A DNA stretch of 21,931 nt from Lentisphaerota bacterium (GCA_016934225.1 JAFGTH010000171.1:1-21931), one strand, 5' to 3'. Counted from the first letter of the stretch, positions 6,435 to 15,227 are shown. Numbers and translations are program-made. The notes: generated by a model not told the origin, from the letters alone.

Positions 6435-7362
6435 GGGTCAAATAGTAGGCAACATTGTCGGAACCGGCCTTGCCGACTGAGGATCCGGTATTTCTATGAG
6501 CTTCTTGTACAACGTCTAAGAAGAATTGTTCGAGATTCATGGCAGGATGGTCCACTTTTGGATCCGTTCCGATCTTGTCTTTCAGCAGCGTAAGTATTTC
6601 GTTTATTTTGCCGGGTGGCAATGACGGCACGGTAAAACGGGTATTGTCTCGTTTTTCCAGGAGCTGATTGACCTTGCCGGTGGCACGTATTTTACCGTTG
6701 TAGAGTATAGCTACGCGGTCGCACACATCTTCGACATCAGCCAGCAGATGCGAGGAAAGTATAACGGTCTTGCCCTGCCTCGCCAGGGTTAGCATGAGAT
6801 CCTTGACCTGTCTGCATCCCATTGGATCCAGGCCCGATGTCGGCTCATCCAGGACTATGAGTTGAGGATTGTTGATCAACGCCTGAGCAAGTCCGATACG
6901 GCGCGCCATGCCTTTGGAGAACTCACCGACACGTCTCGATGAAGCGTGGGTCAGACCGACCATGTCGAGCAGTTGAGTGATGCGCTCAATTCGCTGGGAT
7001 CGTGTCATATCGAAGAGCTTGCCGTAGAAGTCAAGTGTTTCACGGGGAGTGAGGTAATTATACAAGTGTGAATCTTCCGGCAAGTAACCAATAAGTTGTT
7101 TGGCATGTACGTTCTTAGGCGCCGATCCCATGACACTGACGTTACCTGATGTCGGGCGCAGAAGCCCGAGTAATATCTTGATTGTCGTGCTTTTTCCGGA
7201 ACCATTGGGGCCCAGAAGACCAAAAATTTCGCCTCGACCGATTTCCAAATCAATTTCATCCACGGCGCGGACTTTTGGCCTGCGCCAGAAATCCCGAAAT
7301 ACTTTCGTGAGTTTATCTGTTTTTACTATCGGTTGTTGATCCGATGTATCGGAATGCTGCAT
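6427..7362 (-). CDS. ABC transporter ATP-binding protein
   Basis: A single nucleotide-binding domain plus a C-terminal extension, 311 residues. It shows Walker A GPNGSGKST (51-59), a Q-loop region IGYLPEDSHLYNYLT (91-105), a variant signature FSKGMARR (148-155), Walker B LIVLDEP (168-174), a D-loop SGLDP and the switch histidine in SSHLL (H205). The 'GYLPED..LY..LT..E.L.F' and 'FSKGM' forms are usual for ATPases of ABC-2 exporters. It would drive the two permeases encoded on either side. The start is supported by GGAG seven bases before the ATG. The C-terminal 80 or so residues (after VNQLLEKRDN) fit the regulatory tail found in this group. Confidence 0.93.
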   Translation of the reverse strand: MQHSDTSDQQPIVKTDKLTKVFRDFWRRPKVRAVDEIDLEIGRGEIFGLLGPNGSGKSTTIKILLGLLRPTSGNVSVMGSAPKNVHAKQLIGYLPEDSHLYNYLTPRETLDFYGKLFDMTRSQRIERITQLLDMVGLTHASSRRVGEFSKGMARRIGLAQALINNPQLIVLDEPTSGLDPMGCRQVKDLMLTLARQGKTVILSSHLLADVEDVCDRVAILYNGKIRATGKVNQLLEKRDNTRFTVPSLPPGKINEILTLLKDKIGTDPKVDHPAMNLEQFFLDVVQEAHRNTGSSVGKAGSDNVAYYLTHE

Positions 7363-7392
7363 GGCGTATCTCCAATAGTTGTATTGTTCCGA

Positions 7393-8382
7393 TTATTTCA
7401 TATCCGCATGCCTGAATGATGCTATGCCGAGGCAGAGAACTCCGATGATATAAGCCACTGTATAAACTGCGGCACTTAACAAATAAGACCAGGGCACGGA
7501 GCCTCCTCTCCTTAGTGCGTCCGACATCCAAAAATGCTGCCAGTTCGGCAACAACATATGTGCCAGCGTCGGAGCGATGAAAGTCCCGGCGTAACGGCCA
7601 AACAGATAATCGGACAACAATCCAAGCGCGAAGAAAGCCACACAGAATATCACGGTTGATATGGTATCCAAACAGGAAGAAAGCGCCAACGCAATGGCGG
7701 CCAGAATGAGCAGAGCCATTGTTATCAGAATGCTTACCGGCAAAATTCGCCATTGGACTCTGAAATCAAACGGGTCAAAGTCTCCCAACTGATTGAAAAA
7801 TCCTGAAATCACAAAAACTGCGAGCACACCAACGATAAGAAGGCCAAACGCAGTTGATTCAAAGGGCTGTTTGAGTTTGTAGTTAAGCAGCCCTGCGATT
7901 AAGTATGACAAAAAAACCGATGCGACCAGCATACCGGCAGTTTGCCAATCAGTAACATAACCGACGGTTTTACTCGTTAACATGAATCGCTCGGCGACTC
8001 TTTCGCTGAGCAGTGTCGCCGTTACGGAGCATATTGAGAATGCAATAATGACGAATGACACTCCGGCAAATTTTGAGAGAAAGAAAATATCCCTATTCAC
8101 CGGTTTGGAAAGTACAGCGGATGCGGTTCCGCTGCGAATCTCACGGGCCAAAGACGAACACGCCGCATAGGCTGCAACGAACAGTCCGAAAACAAATTGG
8201 TAAGCCAAACCGCTGTCACGAGCCAACCTGCCGTCTTCTCCGAAATTATAGAGAGCGAGCATCGGCGTCAGAATAGTCAGCAGCACACAGGTTGTAGTCA
8301 GCAGCAGAAAGATTGGCTGTCGCGTTGCTTCAACAGCCGTTAGTGTCGCAAGCGTCACAAACTGTCTGAATTGAAGCCTCAT
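7393..8382 (-). CDS. ABC-2 type transporter permease
   Basis: A 329-residue polytopic membrane protein with about six hydrophobic segments: residues 23-45, 60-78, 104-128, 148-170, a central pair near 180-250, and a C-terminal one before SFRHADMK. The coupling-helix region LAREIRSGTASAVLSKPVNRDIFFLSKF (78-105) matches ABC-2 permeases, including the 'sKPvsR..f..gKf' signature. It lacks the large insert of the other permease, so the complex is probably one ATPase pair with two different membrane subunits. It lies 31 bases after pnp and 30 bases before the ATPase gene. No Shine-Dalgarno site is evident at its ATG, and no terminator is visible between pnp and this gene. Confidence 0.85.
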   Translation of the reverse strand: MRLQFRQFVTLATLTAVEATRQPIFLLLTTTCVLLTILTPMLALYNFGEDGRLARDSGLAYQFVFGLFVAAYAACSSLAREIRSGTASAVLSKPVNRDIFFLSKFAGVSFVIIAFSICSVTATLLSERVAERFMLTSKTVGYVTDWQTAGMLVASVFLSYLIAGLLNYKLKQPFESTAFGLLIVGVLAVFVISGFFNQLGDFDPFDFRVQWRILPVSILITMALLILAAIALALSSCLDTISTVIFCVAFFALGLLSDYLFGRYAGTFIAPTLAHMLLPNWQHFWMSDALRRGGSVPWSYLLSAAVYTVAYIIGVLCLGIASFRHADMK

Positions 8383-8413
8383 GAGATAAGAATCTTATAA
8401 CCAAAACGCGTCT

Positions 8414-10507
8414 CTATGCATCTTTTTCTTTCATCGCAGCACGGCGGCTGAGTTTTATGCGGCCACGGTCATCAACTCCAATGCACTTTACGCTCATTCT
8501 GTCGCCGACCTTGCAAATGTCTTCCACGCTATTTATTCTGCGATCGGCCATTTCGCTTATATGCACGAGACCATCTTTGCCGGGCAGTATTTCCACAAAT
8601 GCTCCGAATTCTTTAATCCCTGTGACGGTGCCTTCATAGAGCTTGCCTTCTTCGGCTTCCGCAGTTATCAGCCCGACTTCGTGTACCGCGATTTCCATAG
8701 ACTCCATGCTTGTGGCGAACACGGAGACGGTGCCGTCTTCCTCGATGTCGATCTGAGCGCCTGACAGTTCGGTAATGCGACGGATATTCTTGCCGCCGGG
8801 CCCGATAAGTTCGCCTATTTTATCCTCAGGAATCTTAAGCTGTTGGATTCTTGGCGCATATTTGGACATCGCAGACCGAGGTGCCGGTATTACACCGGCC
8901 ATAAAATCGAGTAATTGAAGCCGCGCAACTCGCGCCTTATCGAACGCTTCCTCGACCAAAGCCCACGCAAGACCACGTATCTTCAAATCAACCTGAAAAC
9001 CGGTGATTCCGTCCCGAGTGCCGGCAACCTTGAAGTCCATATCGCCGCAATGATCCTCAGCGCCGATTATATCCACAACAAGTTGAGCCTTAGCCGTGTC
9101 CGTAAACAACCCAATCGAAATTCCGGCTACCGGTTTCGTAATTGGGATTCCGGCGTCCATCATGGCGAGGGTGCCGACACACACACTGGCCATGGAAGAG
9201 GAACCGTTGGAACCCATAATATCCGACACGAGACGGATGGTGTATGGAGAATCGGCGGGTATAACTTCAACCAACGATCGTTCGGCAAGCGCGCCGTGCC
9301 CGATTTCTCGTCTACCGGTGAAACCGAGCTTACCGCATTCGCCGACGCTGTAAGGCGGGAAATTGTAATGCAGCATGAATTTCTTTTCATTACAGCCGCC
9401 AGTCACAGCATCCAAAGACTGTACATCGGATTTTGTGCCGAGAGTAACGGTTCCGAGCGCCTGTGTTTCGCCACGGCTGAAAATCGCCGAGCCGTGTGTT
9501 CTGGGTAATACGCCAATCTGCGCTGACAGCGGACGAATATCATCAAATCCTCTTCCATCAATGCGTTTACCGGTTTCCAGAACATTCTTTCGCACGATCT
9601 CGATTTCAAGCTCGTCAAATGCCGCTCGAAATTGCTCCTCCGTGGTTTCGGGAAATTTTTCTATCAGCTTTTCTTTAAGAGCATTCTTGATTTCAGAAAT
9701 CTTTGTCGCTCGTTCGATCTTGCCGGCGATGAGAAGCGATTCGGTCATTTCCGCGCCCGAGATTTCGCGCGCCGCGTCCAAGAGCGTTGAATTTCCTGGA
9801 ATTTCTGCCACTGTTTTGTCCGGCAAGCCCAACTTGCGCCGAAGTTCAATTTGCGCATCAATCAGTTTAACGCACTCTGCATGTGCGAGTTTCATTGCCG
9901 CGACCAGATCAGCTTCAAGCACTTCTTTCCCGCCGCCTTCAATCATGAGCGGCAAGTCTCTGGTGCCTGCATAGATCAAATCCAAATCGCTTTTGTTTCG
10001 TTCTTCATTGGTAGGGTTGATTATGAACTTGTTGTTGATACGTCCGACGCGGACGCCGGCTATCGGACCCATAAATGGTATTTTCGATAGAACCAGAGCC
10101 GTGCTGGCTGCCGTGATGCTGAGCGCATCGGAATCGTTCTCTCCGTCGGCCGACAGAAGCATATTGTTAATTTGTACATCATTACGATAATTGTTCGGAA
10201 ACAAAGGACGAATCGGCCGATCTGTAATACGGGCCGTAAGGATTTCTTTCTCTCCAGGTCGGGCTTCTCTCTTGAAGAATCCGCCGGGGAATCGCCCCGC
10301 GGCGTAAAATTTCTCTCTGTATTCCACTTGGAGCGGGAAATAGTCAATGCCCTCGCGGGGGGTATCAGTGCAAGTCACGGCTGAGAATAGTATTGTGTCG
10401 CCCAGCGTGACTGTTACTGCGCCTGCAGCCTGTTGGGCGAGAAGCCCTGTTTCAATGATCATTTCTTTGCCGCCGATGTTGACGGATACTGATGTTGTAT
10501 TTTGCAT
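8414..10507 (-). CDS. pnp: Polyribonucleotide nucleotidyltransferase (PNPase)
   Basis: The 697-residue protein has the complete domain order: an N-terminal RNase PH domain (FYAAGRFPGGFFKREARPGEKEIL, phosphate- and RNA-binding loop), an all-helical linker, a second catalytic RNase PH domain (HGSAIFSRGETQALGTVTLG; IMGSNGSSSMASVCVGTLAMMDAGIPI; DHCGDMDFKVAGTRDGITGFQVDLKI, including the metal-binding aspartates), a KH domain (IPEDKIGELIGPGGKNIRRITELSGAQIDIEEDGTVSVF) and an S1 domain (GTVTGIKEFGAFVEILPGKDGLVHISEM) near the end. It degrades RNA 3' to 5' using phosphate. The 102-base gap to rpsO is the longest in this operon. In E. coli this position holds a processed hairpin for PNPase autoregulation, but no strong stem is visible here. 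Confidence 0.98.
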   Translation of the reverse strand: MQNTTSVSVNIGGKEMIIETGLLAQQAAGAVTVTLGDTILFSAVTCTDTPREGIDYFPLQVEYREKFYAAGRFPGGFFKREARPGEKEILTARITDRPIRPLFPNNYRNDVQINNMLLSADGENDSDALSITAASTALVLSKIPFMGPIAGVRVGRINNKFIINPTNEERNKSDLDLIYAGTRDLPLMIEGGGKEVLEADLVAAMKLAHAECVKLIDAQIELRRKLGLPDKTVAEIPGNSTLLDAAREISGAEMTESLLIAGKIERATKISEIKNALKEKLIEKFPETTEEQFRAAFDELEIEIVRKNVLETGKRIDGRGFDDIRPLSAQIGVLPRTHGSAIFSRGETQALGTVTLGTKSDVQSLDAVTGGCNEKKFMLHYNFPPYSVGECGKLGFTGRREIGHGALAERSLVEVIPADSPYTIRLVSDIMGSNGSSSMASVCVGTLAMMDAGIPITKPVAGISIGLFTDTAKAQLVVDIIGAEDHCGDMDFKVAGTRDGITGFQVDLKIRGLAWALVEEAFDKARVARLQLLDFMAGVIPAPRSAMSKYAPRIQQLKIPEDKIGELIGPGGKNIRRITELSGAQIDIEEDGTVSVFATSMESMEIAVHEVGLITAEAEEGKLYEGTVTGIKEFGAFVEILPGKDGLVHISEMADRRINSVEDICKVGDRMSVKCIGVDDRGRIKLSRRAAMKEKDA

Positions 10508-10609
10508 ATGTTTTTTCTTTCTGTCTTACTTAGGTTCCATGGGTGCGAACACAAGATTGTTATACAAATTTGGATCGTAAACGGATGCCGCGAATAGAAA
10601 AAGGACTTA

Positions 10610-10873
10610 TTATCTGCGAATGCTGAGATCTTTGATAAGTTTCTCGTATCGCTTTTTGTCCTTCTGCTTCAGGTAATCCAGCAGACGCCGACGGGCGCTC
10701 ACCATCTTGATTAATCCAAAACGGGAACTATGATCTTTCTTGTGCGTCTTAAGGTGCTCTGTGAGCATGTCGATTCGCTTGGACAAGAGCGCCACCTGTA
10801 CGTCAGATGAACCGGTATCGCCTTCATGACGTTGGTATTGCTTCTGTATGGATGTTTTATCAATGCTGCTCAT
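10610..10873 (-). CDS. rpsO: 30S ribosomal protein S15
   Basis: The 87-residue protein matches S15 along its whole length: EGDTGSSDVQVALLSKRI, LTEHLKTHKKDHSSRFGLIKMVSARRRLLDYLK and YEKLIKDLSIRR. It binds 16S rRNA in the platform of the small subunit. Its ATG overlaps the ribF stop as ATGA (10870-10873), implying translational coupling. The first residues MSSIDKTSIQKQYQ and the length of about 88 fit the family. The usual rpsO-pnp order is kept. Confidence 0.98.
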   Translation of the reverse strand: MSSIDKTSIQKQYQRHEGDTGSSDVQVALLSKRIDMLTEHLKTHKKDHSSRFGLIKMVSARRRLLDYLKQKDKKRYEKLIKDLSIRR

Positions 10874-11907
10874 TGCCCAACTGATTTCCTATTATCTCTT
10901 TTTCTTTTCCTCTCTTTTTTGTCTAGCGCAGCACTATAGTATGATATCGGAATGCGTGTAAAGCGATTCTTTGAGCTTTTTTTGCGAAGAATAATTGTTG
11001 CTTTCGCAATATCGCATGCAATATGTTGCGCCAATTCCGCGCGACTGTCGAATTTACGCTCGTTGCGAATCTTCTCAACGAAAAACACCTCAATATCTTT
11101 GCCATAGATCTTACGCGAAACGCCGAACAAATGAAGTTCCATAATCGGTTTAGGCGAGAGTTTCTTGCTAAAAGTCGGCCTAATCCCCAGGTTAAGAACA
11201 CCGTCGTACAATTTGCCGTCCAGCAAGGCATGTATGGCATACACGCCCAGCGGCGGTACTACTTCGTTGTACAAACTGAGATTCGCGGTGGGGAAACCGA
11301 GTGTTTGGCCGATAGCCCTGCCGCGGACTACGGTTCCAAGTACCGAAACAGGGCGTCCAAGCAGTTGCGCTGCTTTAACAAGGTTGCCTTGCGCTATATT
11401 CTTGCGAATTCGTGTGCTCGATACTGGAGTACCATCACGCATAACAGGCATAACAGCCGTGACATCGAATCCGTAGCGGCGACCGAGTTTCGACAACAAC
11501 ACCGGATTTCCTCGCCGATTTTTGCCGAAGCGCCAGTTTGTACCGACAAAAATTTTGGAAATTTTCCCGCTGTTTGTTAAATGCTTCACAAAATCCGACG
11601 GAGTCATTTGCGCCAAATATTTGTCGAAGCGCAGAACAATGCATCCTTCCACGCCGGTTCTTTGAAACAACAACAGTTTATGTTTATCGGATGTCAGAAG
11701 CAACGGCGCGATTGCAGGCCTCAGGATTCGCATCGGATGTGTGTCAAACGTGAGAATCCAAGGGGACGCTTTACATTTTCGAGCAGCGGCAATAGTTCGT
11801 TCAATGACGCGTTTGTGCCCGATATGAACGCTGTCAAAGAAACCCGCCGCCAGGACAATTTTTCCAGGTTCTCCAACAAGCAATGACAAATCGGTCAATA
11901 TTTTCAT
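10870..11907 (-). CDS. ribF: Bifunctional riboflavin kinase/FAD synthetase
   Basis: The 345-residue protein makes FMN and FAD from riboflavin. The N-terminal adenylyltransferase domain has the nucleotide-binding motif GFFDSVHIGHKRVI (22-35), LTFDTHPMRIL, VGTNWRFGKNRRGN (121-134) and SSTRIRKNI (163-171). The C-terminal kinase domain has GTVVRGRAIGQTLGFPTANL (191-210), GVYAIHALLDGKLYDGVLNLGIRPTF and the catalytic glutamate in MELHLFG (E257). The domain ends near residue 305. A Lys/Arg-rich tail of about 40 residues follows, ending KKERKRKRDNRKSVGQ, and its coding DNA is a long purine tract. The start ATG shares one base with the truB stop (TAATG). Confidence 0.96.
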   Translation of the reverse strand: MKILTDLSLLVGEPGKIVLAAGFFDSVHIGHKRVIERTIAAARKCKASPWILTFDTHPMRILRPAIAPLLLTSDKHKLLLFQRTGVEGCIVLRFDKYLAQMTPSDFVKHLTNSGKISKIFVGTNWRFGKNRRGNPVLLSKLGRRYGFDVTAVMPVMRDGTPVSSTRIRKNIAQGNLVKAAQLLGRPVSVLGTVVRGRAIGQTLGFPTANLSLYNEVVPPLGVYAIHALLDGKLYDGVLNLGIRPTFSKKLSPKPIMELHLFGVSRKIYGKDIEVFFVEKIRNERKFDSRAELAQHIACDIAKATIILRKKSSKNRFTRIPISYYSAALDKKERKRKRDNRKSVGQ

Positions 11908-12632
11908 TATGAGCTTAAAAGACTTTTTTGCAAAAATGACTTTATCGGAATAACGTGTTTTGTCAGAGCGTCAAAGTCCATTTTCATAGCGTCGTTCAAA
12001 GGGATGGCATTTTCGACGCTTATTTCTCCGGAACCAGTACGGCGCAAGGCCTGTAGGTGCGCGCCGCACCCAAGATTTTTTCCGATGTCAGCGCAAAGCG
12101 TTCGCACATAAGTGCCTTTTGTGCATCGAACGACGAATGTTGCTGTTGGCGGAGTAAATTCCAGCATGCGGAACTCGTAAATATGAACCAATCTAGCCTT
12201 GCGTTCTATGATTTGTCCTTTTCTGGCTCTTTTGTACAACGGAACTCCGGCGATTTTAACCGCAGAAACCATAGGAGGCGTTTGATAGATATCGCCCACC
12301 AACGCACTCATTTGATCTCGAAGCATACTTGCCGACACTCTGCTGCAATCTTGTTCGCTAAGCACTTTTCCTTCGGCGTCTTCAGAATCGGTGGTTACTC
12401 CGAGCCGGATAACGCCGTGATACGTTTTGTCGGATCCGATGAATCTATCGGACAATTTAGTGCCTTTTCCGAGCAGAATAACCAATAGTCCTGTTGCTTG
12501 GGGGTCGAGGGTGCCCCCATGACCGACTTTCGCTGCTCGAAATCTTTTGCGCAGCATGGCTACGACATCGTGCGATGTCGGTCCGCTTGGCTTATCTATG
12601 ATAAGCACCCCGTTGAGCGACTCGCCTTGCAT
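11907..12632 (-). CDS. truB: tRNA pseudouridine(55) synthase
   Basis: The enzyme isomerises U55 in the T-loop of tRNAs. Family motifs are LNGVLIIDKPSGPTSHDVV, KVGHGGTLDPQATGLLVILLG with catalytic Asp43, DKTYHGVIRLGVTTDSEDAEG and CTKGTYVRTLCADIGKNLGCGAHLQALRRTGSG. I chose the ATG at 12632, giving 241 residues, because family members start only a few residues before 'NGvl..dKP'. Upstream in-frame starts exist at 12707 (AAGGGA directly before it, overlapping rbfA by 29 bases) and 12803, but they add basic sequence not typical of TruB. The length suggests a short form with little or no PUA domain. The gene overlaps the ribF start by one base. Confidence 0.9.
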   Translation of the reverse strand: MQGESLNGVLIIDKPSGPTSHDVVAMLRKRFRAAKVGHGGTLDPQATGLLVILLGKGTKLSDRFIGSDKTYHGVIRLGVTTDSEDAEGKVLSEQDCSRVSASMLRDQMSALVGDIYQTPPMVSAVKIAGVPLYKRARKGQIIERKARLVHIYEFRMLEFTPPTATFVVRCTKGTYVRTLCADIGKNLGCGAHLQALRRTGSGEISVENAIPLNDAMKMDFDALTKHVIPIKSFLQKSLLSS

Positions 12633-12678
12633 CAATGGGCCCACTTTCCCGTATTGTAATATGTCCGGTCTCGGCAAT

Positions 12679-13083
12679 TTATTGTTGTGCCTTCGAATCT
12701 TGTTCATTCCCTTTTTCTTCCGTGGCCTGCATATCCTGTCTCTCCATTTCCATAAGCACACCCAGAATGTAATCGCCCTTCTCAAGCGATGTATCGAGCT
12801 CAAATGTCAATCGCGGCGTGTATTTCAGTATCATGTTACTGTTAATCAGCGCCTGTATTTGGGGGCGGCATTCTCGAATCAAAGCAAGCATATGTGACCG
12901 TTCTTTCGCATGATCGCGAATTGATACAAGAACGCGAGCGGTTCTGAGACTCTTGCTCGTGACCACATGTGTCACGGTGACAGCCGACAAATCAATTTCG
13001 TATCCGCCCAGGAGTTTATGCAACGCGCCGCCAATCTCGCGTCGGAGCAATTCATTGACACGAGTCAATCGATCAACTGTCAT
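12679..13083 (-). CDS. rbfA: Ribosome-binding factor A
   Basis: A 134-residue KH-like protein that assists late 30S subunit maturation. It matches the family in RLTRVNELLRREIGGALHKLL, AVTVTHVVTSKSLRTARVLVSI (the 'v.is.Dl..A.vyvs' strand) and LRTARV..IRECRPQIQALINSNMILKYTPRLTFELDTSLEKGDYILGVL. The C-terminal 20 residues (QATEEKGNEQDSKAQQ) are acidic and polar and are not conserved in the family. The gene follows infB by 49 bases, where a hairpin is predicted. Its coding end overlaps the longer alternative truB starts. Confidence 0.95.
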   Translation of the reverse strand: MTVDRLTRVNELLRREIGGALHKLLGGYEIDLSAVTVTHVVTSKSLRTARVLVSIRDHAKERSHMLALIRECRPQIQALINSNMILKYTPRLTFELDTSLEKGDYILGVLMEMERQDMQATEEKGNEQDSKAQQ

Positions 13084-13098
13084 GGATAAGTCCGATCA

Positions 13099-13123
13099 CC
13101 GAGCTGTTTGCAGACAGGCTCGG
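13099..13123 (-). other. RNA hairpin between infB and rbfA
   Basis: On the coding strand, CCGAGCCTGT and ACAGCTCGG form a 9-bp stem with one bulged C and a CTGCAA loop. The hairpin ends 15 bases before the rbfA ATG, where no clear Shine-Dalgarno sequence is seen. There is no U-tract on the minus strand, so it is not an intrinsic terminator for infB. It could act in RNA processing or in translation of rbfA. On the plus strand a CGTTTT follows the stem, but no plus-strand gene ends here. Confidence 0.35.
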
Positions 13124-13132
13124 CGTTTTAAT

Positions 13133-15223
13133 TCAGAGAATTTGTTGTACTTCGTTCAACTCGTAGAATTCGAGCGTATCACCAGCTTCAAAATTTGTGA
13201 AAGAGGCCAGTTGGATTCCGCATTCCTGACCGTCTTTGACTTCGGATGCATAATCTTGAAAATGTTTGAGCGATTCTATGCGTCCTTCGAAAAGGGTTTC
13301 ACCGTTGCGCATGACACGCGCTTTAAGCTTTGGTGTTACAAATCCGTCCGTAATCATACAGCCTGCCGCCTTGCCTTTCTTGCCGACTCCGAACACTTGG
13401 CGTATTTCGGCATGGCCGGTGATTTTTTGCTGCATTTCAGGCATGAGAAGCCCGACCATCGCATTGCGAACCTGATCTATCAATTCGTAGATCACATGGT
13501 GCAGATAAGTCTCAATTCCTTCCCGGCGGCATGCCGAATCAACACCCGGTTCTCGAGCGACATGAAACCCCATGATGACGGCGTGCGAGGCGCTTGCGAG
13601 CATTACATCATTGCTGGTGATGTTGCCGGTACCGCTGAGTATGATGTTCAGAGAAATCTTATCGCTTTTAATCTCTTTCAATGCATGAGTGATAGCTTCT
13701 ATCGAACCGTGTGTATCTGCTCGAAGAAGCAGGTTAAGAACCGGTTTATCGTCATCCTGAGCATGACTGAGAAGTTCTTCAATAGAGACTTTCTTTGGAG
13801 TCATGAGCGACTCGGTCTTGTTGCTTTCGGCCGCTTTTTGTGACAAGAGTCGGGCCTTTTTTTCATTTGAATGCACTTGAAATTTTTCACCGGCCGACGG
13901 CACACCGGAAAACCCGAGCGATTTCACCGGCATAGCGGGGGTTGCAGCATTGATCTTATTGCCGCGATCGTTAATCAGTGCGCGTATTTTTCCGCAATTC
14001 TCGCCACAAAGCACAAAATCGCCCACTTTCAAAGTGCCGTTGGTGACCAGCAGATTTGCTGTGGGACCCATCCCGGCTTCCAACTGCGACTCGATGACGA
14101 ACCCACACGCCCGCCGGTTAGGGTTGGCTTTGAGTTCCTGCATTTCGGCCTGAAGAAGTATCATCTCCAGTAAGTGATCAACACCTTCTCCGGTTGCTGC
14201 GCTGACTTCAACACAGATTGTATTGCCGCCCCATTCCTCAGGAGTCAAACCAATGGATTGGAGTTGTTTTCGAACACGATCCGGGTTTGCTGTCGGAAGA
14301 TCAATTTTGTTGATCGCAATCATTATGGCGACATTTGCGGCCTTGGCGTGCTGAATTGCTTCTTCCGTCTGAGGCATAATGCCGTCATCGGCGGCAATGA
14401 TTATGACTGCAATATCAGTGAGGTTGGCGCCACGCGCCCGCATTGCTGTAAATGCGGCATGGCCTGGAGTATCCAGAAAGGTTATGTTCTGACCGCCCGC
14501 GTCTACGACATATGCGCCTATGTGCTGAGTGATTCCACCATGTTCCCCTTTAGCAACCGAAGCTTTCCTGATATAATCAAGAAGCGATGTCTTGCCATGA
14601 TCAACGTGACCCAAAAAAGTTACTACGGGAGGCCGTGGAATCAGATCTTCTGGATGATCTTTTTCCTCTTCATCCAATTCGGCTTCGCGCTTGCTGCGTA
14701 TCTGTTTATGTTCTTCGGCGCGTTTCTCGTGATCTAATATAAAACCGTGTTTCTCAGCTATTTCTTTTGCAATGTTAATATCAATTCGCTGATTGATTGA
14801 CGCCAGAACATTGTGAGTCATGAGTTCGGTAATAAGCATATTGGGGCGCATGCCGATCATTTCAGCGAATTCCTTGACAACTATGGATCCCCGTATCTTC
14901 AGGATCTTGGGATGAACAGAAGACGATAAAACTGTTGTTCCGGACGATTCCGGTTTCTCTGCCTTTAGCGGTTTTTTTTCTTCTTTCGGAATTACACGCT
15001 GCTTCGGCGTTGTTTTCTGCTGTTGTTCTGGTTGCGGAAGGGACACCGGCTCTGGTTTTGTCTGAGCTTTATCTTGCTGCCCGAGCGACTTGCGCATCAA
15101 CTCAACGGCTGTTTCGTCAAGAGCGCTCATGTGGCTTTTGACGGATATACCGGCTTCCGTCAACGCAGCAAGGAGTTCCTTGCTGTTGAGCTTGAGTTCA
15201 GATGCAAGTTCGTAAACTCTCAT
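13133..15223 (-). CDS. infB: Translation initiation factor IF-2
   Basis: A GTPase that brings initiator tRNA to the 30S subunit. I chose the ATG at 15223 (696 residues) because it starts MRVYELASELKLNSKELLAAL, the canonical IF2 N-terminal helix, and lies four bases after the nusA stop. The longer form from 15259 would overlap nusA. A charged, Pro/Gln/Lys-rich linker (about 48-100) is followed by the IF2N domain (SIVVKEFAEMIGMRPNMLITELMTHN), then the G domain. Its motifs are GHVDHGKTS (205-213), DTPGHAAF (251-258), NKID (305-308) and SAATGEG. Domains II, III and the C-terminal fMet-tRNA-binding domain follow. The linker is short compared with enterobacterial IF2. Confidence 0.97.
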   Translation of the reverse strand: MRVYELASELKLNSKELLAALTEAGISVKSHMSALDETAVELMRKSLGQQDKAQTKPEPVSLPQPEQQQKTTPKQRVIPKEEKKPLKAEKPESSGTTVLSSSVHPKILKIRGSIVVKEFAEMIGMRPNMLITELMTHNVLASINQRIDINIAKEIAEKHGFILDHEKRAEEHKQIRSKREAELDEEEKDHPEDLIPRPPVVTFLGHVDHGKTSLLDYIRKASVAKGEHGGITQHIGAYVVDAGGQNITFLDTPGHAAFTAMRARGANLTDIAVIIIAADDGIMPQTEEAIQHAKAANVAIMIAINKIDLPTANPDRVRKQLQSIGLTPEEWGGNTICVEVSAATGEGVDHLLEMILLQAEMQELKANPNRRACGFVIESQLEAGMGPTANLLVTNGTLKVGDFVLCGENCGKIRALINDRGNKINAATPAMPVKSLGFSGVPSAGEKFQVHSNEKKARLLSQKAAESNKTESLMTPKKVSIEELLSHAQDDDKPVLNLLLRADTHGSIEAITHALKEIKSDKISLNIILSGTGNITSNDVMLASASHAVIMGFHVAREPGVDSACRREGIETYLHHVIYELIDQVRNAMVGLLMPEMQQKITGHAEIRQVFGVGKKGKAAGCMITDGFVTPKLKARVMRNGETLFEGRIESLKHFQDYASEVKDGQECGIQLASFTNFEAGDTLEFYELNEVQQIL

Positions 15224-15227
15224 GACT

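Noticed and set aside
2862..8382. Resemblance of ABC ATPase, ABC-2 permease and ApbE to a nosDFY/nosX set of nitrous oxide reductase maturation.
   Set aside because: No NosZ, NosD, NosL or NosR protein is present, there are two permeases where NosY is single, and the permease with the large insert has no NosY counterpart.
8915..9974. Open frames of nearly 200 codons on the plus strand opposite pnp.
   Set aside because: They are antisense shadows of a highly conserved gene, with low-complexity Ser-rich or unrelated translations.
12633..12803. N-terminally extended TruB starting at 12803 or 12707.
   Set aside because: The extension is basic and unlike TruB, and most of it overlaps rbfA in another frame. 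The 12707 start remains possible.
14310..14323. A near-perfect second Fnr-type box, TTGATCGCAATCAT.
   Set aside because: It has one mismatch and lies inside the infB coding region, encoding part of the G4 region around NKID, so coding constraint and chance explain it.
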